Assembly: GCA_030248195.1 (NCBI GenBank)
Contig: JASAND010030473.1
Coordinates: forward strand, 1 to 64,000
Source of the DNA: Trissonchulus latispiculum
Lineage: Eukaryota; Nematoda; Enoplea; Enoplida; Ironidae
Direction of reading: 5' to 3'
Length of the DNA stretch: 64,000 nt
Both the position numbers and the translations under genes were made by a program. The notes under the pieces are model-generated. The model did not search any database. It was given only the letters and a program-made list of their open reading frames with translations, and was not told the DNA's origin. This document shows, in pieces, positions 37,886-51,121 of this stretch. Within the stretch, counting starts at the first letter, position 1, and the number at the start of each line of letters is the position of its first letter.

Positions 37886-38269
37886 CTATTTGCAGCGTTG
37901 AATGTGAGTATAGATCAACCTGTTTAACTCTACCCTAATTAATGGTCTAAGTTCGTTGTAAGCCTCAACCTCAGATGTAGCCTCGGAACTACCGTCAGTA
38001 AGGTACTCTTGGGAGAGTCTACCCATGCGTCGTTGGTATTTTCCCTCAGCCCGGCGAACAAGCTCACCCCAAAATTCTCCAATCGGTCTTACTTTGTTGC
38101 CCGAGTCACTGCTCCCTGAGGACTCCGTACTAACATCAGATTCAGAATCCTCAAAGTCTGGTTTTGCACTGTGAACGTCCTGAACATATCGTTGGAGGTT
38201 GAACGCCCTTGTGAAAGTCTGACCACATTCACCACACTGGTATGCCTTATTGTATTCGCAACTAGACAT
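37886..38269 (-). pseudogene. C2H2 zinc-finger gene of the Polinton-like element, truncated
   Basis: ATG at 38269. Residues about 9-36 form one C2H2 finger: YQCGECGQTF, then NLQRYVQDVH (the first His position is Tyr, so the finger may be imperfect). An acidic Ser-rich linker (DSESDVSTESSGSSDSG) follows, then a helical region (FWGELVRRAEGKYQRRM; YNELRPLIR). Reading stops at 37886. Comparison with the right-arm copy shows two in-frame stop codons in quick succession here, so this copy is broken. Proteins with an N-terminal finger and this type of helical C-terminus are, to my recollection, common as repeated genes in invertebrates, but I cannot assign a function. Confidence 0.6.
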
Positions 38270-38396
38270 CTTGTTAGAGTTTAAGTATTGTGCCTGCTTT
38301 TATGTACCTTGTCGTTCGTGCTTCTATTGATTTCGATTAGTCATGTCTAGATTGGCCTACAATGTGTGTGAGTACTGTGAATCAATAAGGGGCTGA

Positions 38397-38720
38397 GCTG
38401 AGGGAAAATACCAACGACGACTGCGTAGACCAACCCAAGAGTACCTTACTGACGGTAATTCCGAGGCTACATCTGAGGTTGAGGCTTACAACGAACTTAG
38501 ACCATTAATTAGGGTAGAGTTGAACAAGTTGATCTATACTCACATTCAACGCTGCAAACAGTTTCTTGACGACCCACTTATCGAAAAGATTATGGATGAG
38601 CAGGTAGATTATGAACACGAATTTTCTAATGAGGAAACCCTTAAGCGAGCAATTGAAAAGAACATCGACCTAGATACAGTGGTACTACCAGAGAAAATAG
38701 AAGGCGACGAAGACGAGTAA
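38397..38720 (+). pseudogene. Second copy of the zinc-finger gene 3' half (right arm)
   Basis: The frame is open from the arm junction to a TAA at 38718. It encodes the helical C-terminal region (YNELRPLIR, YTHIQRCKQF) and an acidic tail ending EGDEDE. It has no finger and no ATG near its start. A TGA lies just upstream at the junction, so it is a headless fragment. It stays open through the two positions where the left-arm copy has stops, so the right arm retains the less damaged 3' end. Confidence 0.6.
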
Positions 38721-39553
38721 GGGCTAGATTAAAAACAAATCAGACTGAAAGTGCATAAATGGGTGAAATTTGGAGTAGGTTCCGTGTTTACTCGGTGTTT
38801 ACTCGAAGTAGGTTCGGAGTAAATTTACGAGTGCCTCAAAGTGCAATTTCAATGTTGGTAATAAGACAAGGACCAAAATTCGGGCAAACAGTTAGGAAAA
38901 ATAAGAACACAATAGGTTAAGTGTAATTTAGGAGTGACTCAAAGTATGAATTTATGGTAAGGGAAAGTTGAGGATGGGCTGGAAAAGTCAAGAAAAATTT
39001 GGAAAAGTATGTTCTAGCAGGGTCGGTATACAATAGGAGTGACACTAATCCAAAGTCAACGGAAATTCATAGAAAATGGCCTGAAGCAAGGCACAATAAA
39101 GGGTAAAATATGTGAAGAAACTGTCAAAATAAATGATCGGAGGTGACGAGTATTCTAAGGCGTGTTGGGTCTAGATGTGTAGGTCTCGGCGAAAGGAATC
39201 TAACGGTGTTTGTTCATTAAAATCAGCTCAGGATTAAGGACGCTAGGAGTGGTCAAAGAATATCCCTTATAAAAAGCAATTAACCATCATCAAAAATGAC
39301 ACCTTCAAATAACACCTGTCACTTAGTCCAAGTTTAAAAACCGCTGCTGAAAACTTAACACAAACTTGTTTGGAGGGGGAGCGTGCATAAAAATAAAAGG
39401 AGGACTGTTAGATTCAAAACTTTAACCTTCCTACCACTTGCTCACCTTCCCAACAATTTACCTGGACTTATTACCTCACCCGAATAATTACCCAATTAAC
39501 ACAATTAGACTAATTAACACTTAACACCAAGTCCACGGTAGCCACTGAAAAAA

Positions 39554-39563
39554 GTATATAAAG
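39554..39563 (+). promoter_or_regulatory. TATA-box candidate in right arm, pointing outward
   Basis: GTATATAAAGG, followed about 20-40 bp later by a GC-richer stretch, is conserved between the two arms. It would direct transcription toward the right terminus. No long open frame lies downstream inside the arm, so any transcript would be non-coding or would read into the flank. Confidence 0.35.
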
Positions 39564-40299
39564 GCGAAGCAACTTGGATCCCAGTCAGTTGGCCCGAGTC
39601 GTCGCAAAGAGCGGCGGCTCAAAAAACAAGGGGTAAAAATCAGAAAAAATAGTGTGCATGTGTGATGTGTGCCTGTGGGGTAAGGGGGCGGAGTTTGGAT
39701 GTTGCGAGAGAGTCGGATGTATGTTTTAGATTGAATCAGAACTACAGTGGAAACAGAACAGACATAAAAGCGGTAAGTTTAAAAGTCAAGAGTAATTAAA
39801 TTCAACTAAAAAGTTAGGAAAACGATCACGTGACAAGACAAACTGACCAATCAAGGAACACGTCAATGCTCAGACCCATCAGACAATCTCAAGCATACCT
39901 CAAAAACACATAAAAGCATTCAACTTCTGGGAAAATGTGTTAGGACAATAAACATTAAAGACATAAAAACAACCACCAAAATCCGATCTTTTGCGCCATA
40001 CCCTCTCCCCTATCCCCTATCCCAATAATGCTAAAGGACTACAATATATATTGTACATATGTATGTTGTATATATTGCTTGCATATAAAAACAAAAAAAC
40101 TAAAAAATCAAAAATTCTAAAAAACCACTAATGGGCCGACGCCGGGTCCCAAGCCCCGGGGGAAGAACGCTGAGTTGGTGGCGAGGAAGGGTGGTGACGT
40201 CATACAGTACAAGCCTATGTTCAGGGGCGGGAGGGAGTGGAAGTGAAAGTTTGGGATTGGGATTGAGGGTCGAAAATCTCGCCCTATACTACTGTCGCT

Positions 40300-41346
40300 G
40301 TTGATTACTCATGTACGATTTCCACTTTAAAATGCCCTATAAATTACAGAAATGTCCTGATAGCAATCGGTTCACTGCTAAGTGAAGCTATAGTGCGGTA
40401 GAGTGACATTTCTAAATTGGCTGCTCAGCTCAAAACAATATCACAAATGTGTACTACACACCTGTAACGCACGTTATGTAAGCTGATTTTAATTAATAAA
40501 CCAAATTTTCAAACTTGTATCACGCAGTACTGAAAATTACAAGTTTGCTGTAAATCATACTATAAAAATTGCTAACAACAACCTCATAAAGGTTCTAGTA
40601 TGCAGTTAGTAGTCGAGAATTACGCAAACATTGAACCCTTTGCCCTTACTCAACTCAAAGCTTTTGTGGCAGAAGAATGCTTAAAACGTTTCATTTCCAA
40701 ATGCTTAACACAAATTTTGATACGTTTTCGACAGTTGCTGCGAATGATAGATAACAATGGCAATGTCCTGAAAACTCCCGAAATTTGGGACAATTTTAAA
40801 AGAAGCATGCCCATGTTTGTTCAGGCTCTGAAACGATTTCAATGCAAGCAATGAAATATTTTGGAAGTGGAACTGTTCAAAGTCTTTGAAACTACAGAGA
40901 GGGGAACTTACACTATCAATCCTTCGTCTGATTTTGTCAGTCGAAAATTTTCATAAAAAATTTTGACGAAATTCTCCCATGTAAGCGACTGATTGACTCA
41001 GCTCTGACAATGAAATTTTTGTTGGACGAAAATGGAAATTCCGTCTGATATCAGATGAAACTGACCAGTCCTATTGCTTCATTTTGAAAAGAGCTGGCAT
41101 AAAGCAACATGAGCTGAATTTGATTTGACACTGTGGCATTGTCAGTCGCAAACTCCTTGCTTGTTTCATGGACAATGTAACCTACAAGATGGATAAAAAT
41201 GTTTGCTCTGACTTTCGTTTCATCTGATAATATCAGAAGAAAGTTTGACAGTGTAAACAAGGCAGTGTTAATGTTGACAGTGTTAATCATCCTTCCAAAA
41301 TTCCTAAGATGATTAGTTAAAACCGTATGTAACATAGTACTTCTAG
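40300..41346. other. Intergenic upstream of gene B
   Basis: Contains an 84-codon frame (40600-40854, true ATG) of unknown nature, rich in Phe and Arg in its C-terminal half (LKRFISKCLTQILIRFRQLL). No further support for a gene. The promoter of gene B or its 5' exon should lie here but is not recognisable. Confidence 0.35.
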
Positions 41347-41351
41347 GCGAA

Positions 41352-44300
41352 ATGGACGAAGATTTGTGGGATCATCTTGCTTCAAGATCGACCGTGCACC
41401 TGATAGACAATATTCTGAAAGGATCAACGATGGAACGCATAATTTCTCTCATGGCACTTACTACAGCTCTTGTTCTGTCTCTCTATTCTTGTAAAGGCAT
41501 ATATACTGTTGTGATCAATCAAGACTTTCGGGTCGATGTAACTACCGAAACTCACACGGAGCTGAAACTTCCTGATTTGATCATTTGCAACTTTTTGAGG
41601 TAAGTAGTTTTTGATTAGTTTATGAAATAGTGCTAATATCAATGCCAAGCAGCAAACCAAAAACTGCGAACTGTTCTGAGACTTTACACTGTCACTGCTT
41701 ATGGCATTTTTTCGCAATCGTGTTCTTCTCACGTTGCTATACAAAACTTGAAATGTAATTTAAGCCTCAGGATATTAGCTTCCGTTTCTGTTAATTAGTT
41801 TCATGATAATTAGATTCCGTTCTGTTAATTAGCCTCTGGATAATTAGTTTCCGTTCTGTTAATTAGCCTCTGCATAATTAGCTTCCGATCCTGGTAATTA
41901 ACGTCTAGATAATTAGCTTCCGTTTCCGGTAATTGGCCTCAGGACAATTAGCTTCCGCTTCTGGTAATTAACCTCTGGATAATTAGGTCGCGTTTCTGTT
42001 AATTAGACTAAAAATAATTGGCTTCCGTTCTGTTAATTAGTCTCAGGATAACTAGCTTCCACTTGTGGTAATTAGTTTCATGATAATTAGATTCTGTCCT
42101 GTTAATTATAGCGGAGCATAACATTATATTCGGTATGTTATGCTCCTGCAGGGTCCCTTTACCGGCAAATGTTGTTCCATGAAGTGCAATTATTTCCCAA
42201 TTCCATTCAAATTTTAAAACTTACATCGGCTATGATGACAAACTTCCTGTAAAACCGCAGCTTCATAACACCGATGCACATTGAGAAACCAAAAATGACA
42301 TTCTGGAACTATACGTCGAAAATTATGCCCAGTGATTATAAGCATTCTAAAGCTTATTATGTGCTTTTCAACTTTGGTTTTAGAACTAACTCTTTAGAAT
42401 CGTTTTTAAGCATAGAATTTCTGAAGAATGGTCGTTCAAAGATTTTTGTCCGTGACGCAATCTTACTGAAAAGAGGTATTTGACGATTTGGTACCAGTGT
42501 AGAGCACAAACTTTCGTAGTTTATATTCAAATTAAGGAACTTTGAAAGTTGCAAAAATTGCTTAAATTAGAGGTGTGCATAAAACAAGGCTACAGTCCCG
42601 TGCACGAAACATGGCCCCATCACGGCCCCATCCCAAAATCATGTTTTAGACACAGGGAACTAAATTCAGCATCTCCTAATCTAAAAATTAAACTGTACAA
42701 ATGTTTAATCTTAGAATTTAATAGAATTGGAGCTAGAATTGAGACATTTTATTGAAACCAGCGTTTTGAGTTTTTGTATCTTGGTATTACATGTATGGTT
42801 TAAAACCTCCATAATATTAAAAACTTTGTATGTGGAACAGTTATTCCGTTTTTGTATGTATTATCAAACATACTCTTCCAAACGTTTAGACAATGTAAAT
42901 GTAAATGTAAAATGTAAAAAGTAGCATTTTAAATAAAAATTAAAATTATGTATGTTGTTTAAATTTTCACTTTAACACTTAATTTTTACACTAGTTAACA
43001 TGTTACTACACACAATTTTACACTTTAATTTTTTTGGATTAGGAGATGGTGAATTGCTCGTATTTAGTTCCCTTTGTCAAAAACATAACTTTTGAATGGG
43101 GCCGTGACGGGACCGTGTTATATGTACGCAAAGTTAGTCTAAATTTCTGATCAAATAGTTTTTTTGTGAAATAGCTGCCAAATTGTTTTTGACCAAAATT
43201 GCTCCATAACCAATGGGCAGATGTGAAAGAAATCTTGCACACTATATCTTTGCACAATTTCCCCGGGGTCGTTTTTTATTTTTCGCTCTGTTAGCTTCCA
43301 ATCAAGAGCAATGATTTCTAAAAGTTGAATAAAATGTTAAATTTCTACGCTCTGAAACGATATTTTGAGAAAATCAAAAATTTTGATATTTTGAGAAAAT
43401 CAAAAAAGCGTACCTGGTAAAATATTTCAAAAATACATTGGATATGGCCACTTTCTTTTTGCAAAAAATTATCCGACAAACATTTGGTAAAACATTCTGG
43501 TTATGTTTATTAAGTTTGCAACCAATATGACCTATTAGACCGATTAGACTATCAGCCACAATTTACCGATTTGCGAATCACTAAGAAATGGCACTGTGCC
43601 AAATTAGCCATGTTGCACAATACATTCGTAACGTATTTTTTAATCAAAATATAAATACACCTAGATTTCAAATATTTCAAACGGTTTATAAAGTATTCAA
43701 TTCAAATTCAGATCGAAGCAGGGTGTTCCATTGTACAAAGTTTTATGTACGGTATTAATAAATTTCAATAGCGATTAAATGAGCAATTTCGAGTAATTAA
43801 CGGACGTAAACTGAGCTTTAATCATTGAAAAACTTTTATCAATTCCTATTTAGATTTGTTTACCTAGGGACTATCCATTTCGCGTTTTGAATGGAAGAGC
43901 GAGTCATTTCGCGAACTGAATGGCCTGAATTATTACTTTCGCGTTTAGAATAAGAACGCCAATGCATTTCAGAATTTGAACAAAAAGCCAATCCATTCGC
44001 GAAATGTATAATTCCGGAGCTTGAACTTAACATATATATTGTTAATTCATGTGTTGCATATGCAATCTTAGGCCTTCTTAACCTTAAAATTTTCTTAAAC
44101 AATTTAATGCATAATAAGTTTTCCTAAATAAATTTCAGATTCAATCCATCCAACATGATTCATTTCATTGAAACAACTCCTGAATTTACCTATGAATCTA
44201 TGCCTCACCTTGACCGAGCGATAGGATCTAACTTGGTGATTCGGTACCTGTTTCCATACTTGGATGTTTTCAATTACATCAAGTCAACAATTCATGAATC

Positions 44301-47300
44301 CTACCCCTATGGATTGCAACTAAGCCAGTATCTAGAGAAGACAAATATAAGCATTTTTGAATTTTTGAAAGATATTGGGCATCGCTGTGAAGATCACATA
44401 ACGTCTTGCGTCATAAACGGGGAACGAAAATCCTCCAGTCAGTGCTGTGCCGAAAGTGCAGTGGTTCTGACGACGGAGGGTGCTTGTCCTGTTTTAAAAG
44501 GACCAAATCAGACATTTGTTAACCAACAATCCGGTAGGTCACCAGTAAATCCTTTATATTGCACAGGACCAGAAATGCATAGGATTTTGTTCAGCGAGGC
44601 TTGATTATTCTCTTTTCCGGAAATTTACTGGTTTTGTTTTCTCCAGGGTTGTGCTTGAAGCGTAGTCATCGGAATTTTGATCAGCCTGAAGTTTCAAGAA
44701 ACGCTTAAGGACGGTCAATTCACTGCTTTAGGCCACAACATTAACTGCAACTCGAGAACCTCAATCACAGCACAAGCTTGTCTTCTCCAAATCCGAAAAG
44801 CTTACAAATAGGGCTTGAGCACCGGCGGGATAGTGAACTGTCTGTACAGTGTTTCTAAGAATTGCTTATGTATCTGAGGTTCTATGTTCAAGAAATGAAC
44901 TTTCCTTTCATCGATGACACCTGACAATGCGATAGACCTGACACCTTAGATGCTTTGCATTTTAAAATTAGGTTAAGGAAGCACACGTTTCCGTTGAGTT
45001 TATGTTATTATAATCAAGAGTACATAATATAAGAGTGTGCCACTAGGCACACTCTATGTTATCAGAGCAAAAACTATGCTCTGCTCGCTAATGCCCCACC
45101 CCCCCCCGCAAATCAGTACCTAGTCGAAACGGGGGTTCGCTCACTCGCTCTATGTTTATGTGCTTAAGCTCGAAAACACAAGCAGTGCGTTCGCGAATTT
45201 TGTGCCTGCTTCGAGCTTTAGAACACAAACATCGCGCACAAAATTCTTTGAAGTGATGGGTCTAATTTGCGGGGGGGCCGTTAGCGAGCAGAGCATAGTG
45301 TTTGCTCTAATAACATATAGTGTGCCTAGTGGCACACTTATATTATGTACTCTTGGTGTACTTAACCTAAATAATTTTGAATTGATTTAAAGATTGAGTG
45401 GACTATGCGTTTTTTGGTAACTAAGCAATTATGTTACCTTCGTTACCTTCGTGTAACGTTTAGTTAGAAACAATAGCAAGTTGAAGAGCAGATTTATCAC
45501 AAACAGAGTAGATTCACTAATTGGTTTTCTTACCTATTTAGCTTAGATCCGCATGCAAAATTTGTAGCAGTAATGATAGTAATCAATTGATTCGTCAGCT
45601 TCAAAATTGGTTTTGATATTCTAGGGATGGTACTGTACATGAAGACTGGTCATCCTGCATACTTTAATGCATTACTACCACAGAATAAAGGATTCAATAT
45701 CTTACTTTCGGACGAAATAAATATTCTGCCAACTGAAACAATTTTCTTGCAGCCCCAAGTCACTACTCTGTTGTCTTTGCGACGGGTTAGACACCAAAGG
45801 GTCAATAGCAAGCTTAACTCTTGTTTGACAAAGGAGAAGGGCCGCCAGGCTTGTTTGTTCGTTTGTAATTTTCGACGGGCTGCGGATCGGGCCAGGCAAA
45901 TGACAACTAAGTGCGGCAATTGTGATTTAGCATTTCTGACCAACTTCACGACATCAGCAGACAGACGTCCAATTTGCAGCATTGCTATGGGAGCAATGTG
46001 CTACATGGCAAGTATAATAGGGGACGATCCAGGATCATATCATAACCAAGACTGCATTGAAAAATGTAAACAATCTTGTATTGACTACGAATACAAGTGG
46101 ACAACTTCTGGATCAAGGTATTAGAATAATGTGGATAGTTGCCAAAAATAAGCGTTAGTAGTAGAAGCAGGGTCACGATAGCGCGCTTTGGGCTTTGTGC
46201 TCTGTGTTCAACGTTCAGTGCTTTGTGCTTTTCAGGAGACTAATCATACACAGTTCGTGATAACAAAGAGCAATTGCAAAAAGCACAGGTGACGTGACCA
46301 GGAGATTGTCCCAAATTAAATAATTAACTTTGCAGAAGGTTCTAATAGTAGCAAGTTATAGTTGTAATTAGTCGTGTCATTAGTAATTAAATATGGAGGA
46401 TAGAAATTTTGAAACATTAGGTATGCTGGACAGGAAGATAGATCGAAGGACCAAAATAATGCTTGGGGAAAAAGTAATATTTGTTTGTGGTGATTTGGTA
46501 TTGATTCGGTAATGTTACTTGTGTACGATTTGTTCGGTAATGATACTTATCTCTTGTATTTGCGTTGGTTCTTTTTGGGATCAAAGGATCAAATGATGAT
46601 TGAATTTCAGATGCTTGAATTTCATTTCCATATTAGCTAGGTGTTTTGACTGTAGTCTTCGAATTCCCTGATTTAATTGTAATATTCATTTTTGCGGCCC
46701 ATTGTTTGAAGATGTTTGCTGAACTGTATGCTAATTGAAATTGAAGCCCTTGTTGGGAAGGTTGAAAAGAAAGTGTTTTTGAGAATTTATGAATCTGTAT
46801 ACGAAAAAGATCAAAATTTTGGGACTTATCTCCCCAGGAAACTAAGTGGGGTTAATGCGTCCAAGTTTGGGAATTTGGGGAGCCTTCTTCACCTCTTGAG
46901 TTGGGTTCATACGTCACAGATAAGTGACGTATAACGATCCACACATGTACGAAACGCATTACACGAAAGGGAGCAGCAAGAACCGCCTCTGCACGTCACA
47001 CACACATGATTGACAGGTCTTCCCCCAAACCTCAAAAATTTCCGAAACTTCAAATCAGTCGGGGTTTGGCTGCCCGGAGAAACGGTTGTGGATTTGCTAC
47101 TTGTTGCTGTTGAGACCTTGCCTTGTCTTTTGACCGAGGGCCCGAGGAGGGATATACCAGTCTGTCACTTTGGCTTTTGCACCAGCGGTCTTTGTATTGA
47201 CCTGGTTGCGCTGATTTCATTTGTGAGGGCTTGCCACAACTCGATTGTTTTGTCATTTTCTGATCTGTGTTACTATTTCCGATTTTCTATTCTGTGACCT

Positions 47301-49972
47301 CCCTTGCCATTATCCAGAAAACCTGTCAATCGGATTTAACACGAGAAGATCCGGATCATCAAGGTAGCTTGAACTGTGAGTTTGACAAATCTAGAGTGCC
47401 ATGGGTTAACATGTGTAATTGGATGAGATTTTAAAAAGAGCATCGTCTAAAACTTGAGGTTCGAAGCAGAGTTCATATCTTGACCAACTTAAATTTAATG
47501 CACTGTCTTGTTTGTTTATGTGACTGACTTTATTGTGACTGTCTTGTCATCTCCGTGTAATTGATGTTTAAATGGGCTGTTAATTATTATACCTATTCTC
47601 ATTAAATAGTCGACTAATTTATCTGATTTCCTTGGGCTTAACCTGCGTCAACGTGAGCGAGCATTAGAGTTTAGATAGGTATTTTATTGACGTTTCTGAT
47701 TTACGAATTAACTTGAGAATAGTTCAGTAGAGTTAACGTAGCATTGTTAATCTATGAGCCCTGCGATCGTGATCAAGTAATTAGGAGGCTTGAATATGAA
47801 ATTGATGTCAGTTGTTGATCAAACAAGGTAGAGAATCTTTTTAAAAAGGGAGAAAACGACCCTCAACTAGCCTTTTTGTTACATAAATAAAATAGCAAGA
47901 TACCAACCAAACTTTATGCCAACATTGGCATAAGATCAGATTTACTAACTTAAGGTGGTGATTCCTTTTGGAGACATCAACTTTGAACCAATAGAACTCA
48001 AACATTACTTGGAGTTAAGAAGCCATTTTATATCAAAATGCAGCTTAACATGTGCTTTTTGTAATGAATACAACAAAACTCGCTCTCGGAAATTATTTTA
48101 CTGCATTTTCGAAGTGATTTAATTTTCCAGATTTTTTGCAGACTAAGGTAAATTTTTTCGTGAGGCATCGGCCACATCATTCGATTCCACTATCAAATAG
48201 CTGGGGACCCTGTTTTAGTTATTATGAAAACGCTCTTCGTTATAAAGAAATTAGCTAAAATGTATGCGCAACCTGGATTTTACGTACTTTTCCCAACTTT
48301 GTCAGGCTACCACTTTAGTTAGAAAGCAGCAATCGGGTCAACTAAAAAGGGTCCCTGGGTATTTCAGTGTAAAACACGTCCAGTAAGTGGCAACCATCTA
48401 GCTTGCATAGTAAATGCTCCACAATAGCTGGAAAAAAAATTTGGTCATGTTTTTGCAGAAACTACAATTTCTATGATAGCAGCGCGCGGGGTAGCAGTTG
48501 GTAGATTGTAATGTCACGGATAATCGGTCTCAACGAGACCTTCAAATTGACACCGGTAGTTTAATTTTACGGCTTACGTAGCTCAAGAAATGGCAGATTA
48601 TTTGATTTCTGCAAAAATAACAAGTTTTCAACGTCAAAATAGGAAAATCGACTATATCTCACGATAGCGAAAAGCTAGAAAGGTACTTTAAAAAGCAAAA
48701 TGTAGAGCTCAACAAGATCTTTGAATGAATATAATCATAGTTGTACTGCAACTGCCTAACTGTCAAAAAATGACGAAAACCACCCTGAACGGAGACGTCG
48801 AATTTTTGAAGCGGGATTGCGCGCAGGGTGTTAGAATGCTAAAAGAACTTATTTTGGAAGGTTTCATCAAATGTCAACTTGAACATCATCAATCAACAAT
48901 ATGTGCCCAAAAGGAATCACCACCTTAAAAAGAAGTTTGGTGAATATGTTTTGGTACACGTATATTTTGATGAGTGTATTCACTATATTTTTCGTTTTGA
49001 TGTGTAAATGTTTGGAAAATACAGATTTCACAAGACAACTGTAGTGGTGTCCATTAATATCTGTTTGTCCTTAGTTACAGCCAATAAGCGAAAGGTTTCT
49101 TTTGATTTGTGTCGAAGGCATAAAATCATAAACTAAACAACCAACATTGTTGAACATTCGCAAATACACTAACATGAAACCAATAGCACCAAAGCATCAT
49201 TCTTACTCAGGGATAAATATCCTCATATGCATTAGATGAAAAATGGAAGCTGCAATCTGTTGTTGGCTGAGGATTAATTTTTATTGCAAATAGCAGAATT
49301 TGTGTGTTTTCGATTTTTAGATTAAAATCAAAGTACAAAAATCATACTGTCTTATTTATGCAGTACGAAACACTACAGGAGGACACATTTAAGGAAAGTT
49401 TCAAACTTACTGTAAACGGAGCTATAGCAGCTGCTGGTGGTGTCATTGCTGCTTGGGTATGTGGTGTTTTTATAGATAATTTTGAATGTATTTAATTTTT
49501 AAGTATTGTACTGCATGCTAAGTCTGTTGTTTTCAAACGTTGTCTGCACATATAATCCCCCATTATTTGAATGTTACCATGAAATTAGTTAATACAATTC
49601 CTGGGCCGATTCCGACACTGGGACGATCTAACTTCTCAAGGCGAGCTCACAGCCAGATTGGAACGTGCAGTCCGAGAACAGCACAGTTGGATCGCGTTTT
49701 GATAACAAGCCTGCTTTACTCCATCCAAATTTATAATATTCGATTAGAACAATTTCTATTACAACCCCGATTAGTTCAAATTTCGAAAACCAATGATGGC
49801 TGGTACCAAATCCGATTAAATTAAGTGGTAATTAAATTAAGTACCAGTTAAGTAGGAATCAGCTAGGTGCCAATAGAATTGGAACCTAATTTCGTTGCGC
49901 CAACTGACACTTTAGCTAAATGACACTTAGTTGAAGTAGCAGTTACGTAGGAGTTAAGTAACAGCACGTGTC

Positions 49973-50034
<62 letters not shown>

Positions 50035-51066
50035 TATTATTATTATTATTATTATAATTATGATTATTATTTCTTAATATTATTATTATTATTATTATTT
50101 ATCCTGAGACTTAAGCCACGTGTATTCGTCTAGCCAATTGCTAAAGAGGGGTTGGCAATTACTGGACACTTAAACAATACTAAGGTACTAATTATTATCG
50201 TTGTACCATAAAAGTTTGACTTTAAATAGGACTAAAGTTAAGAACCAGCAAAGGAAAATCTAAGTTATGACCGATGAGAATTAACTAGTACTTAAGTACA
50301 AAGTATCATTTGTGCAACAGCTTCGGATCAAATTGAAATCCAAGTAGACTGGGAATTAACTTTAAGTAACCGTTAATTCGCATTTGTGCAAACCAACTCT
50401 AGTATCTATTAAATCTCAGGCAGCGTTATGAACATAAGTTTGGAAACACAGCTCATCCAGCTTGGTGTTTCGCTGATAAATATTAAAGTTCTTTGAAGTC
50501 TTTTAAGCAAAGAAGACTTTATTAGCTCACTTTTTCACCATTGGCTTGACAACCAAAAATTAATAATCTGCTCAACTTAGCAAGAGTTCGATTTGTAGTT
50601 TCATTCATGTGTCAGTTGCGCTAAGTTCTACAGTTAACATATAACTTAACTTTAACTTTTAACTTTTAACGTTAACTTATACGTTAACGAGTATAAGCTT
50701 CAGGAAAGTTGTCGATGTGACTCGAAATATTTCGAGACAAACTGGCCACTTTCCAGACACCATGTATCTACGACTACTAATACCAATACTACTAGCACAA
50801 CCCTTTACTTTAAAGGTGCACCGGGGCCGCCACTGCCGTGTATCCCTCTAGTACCTATTACTCTATTGCCTACTGTTTGAAGTTGCCGACATCAGATAAC
50901 AAAACTCAGTTTCACTCATTTGCCTACACTGCAAAACTGAAAATCACTCATCTACCTACAAATTAATCCTCCAAAACTAAGAATCCCTCAATTACCTACA
51001 ATCGACATCAATAAAATTAAGTGTCACTCATTTGCCTACACCACCGTAATCTCCTTTCCAACTGTT

Positions 51067-51121
<55 letters not shown>

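Larger units (their letters stand above)
36225..40293. mobile_element. Giant palindromic, non-autonomous Polinton/Maverick-like element
   Basis: Both ends start AGTAGTATAGGGCGAG (right end inverted) and are flanked by the perfect 6-bp duplication GTCGCT (36219-36224, 40294-40299). A 5'-AG terminus, a 6-bp duplication and very long inverted repeats are the published hallmarks of Polintons. The inverted arms are 36225-38050 and 38397-40293, divergent by scattered substitutions and small indels, leaving a loop of about 346 bp. The only coding material is a C2H2 zinc-finger gene that starts in the loop and runs into the left arm; its 3' half is repeated in the right arm. No DNA polymerase B, integrase, ATPase, protease or capsid frame is present. 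It must therefore rely on functions in trans or be dead. Sub-terminal TTCGGAGTAA/GAGTGACTCA repeats lie in both arms and recur at 20160-21350. Confidence 0.8.

Noticed and set aside
40600..40854. 84-codon frame upstream of gene B as a possible 5' exon
   Set aside because: Ends in a stop with no suitable donor leading to 41347, and its sequence is unlike the N-terminus of any DEG/ENaC protein.
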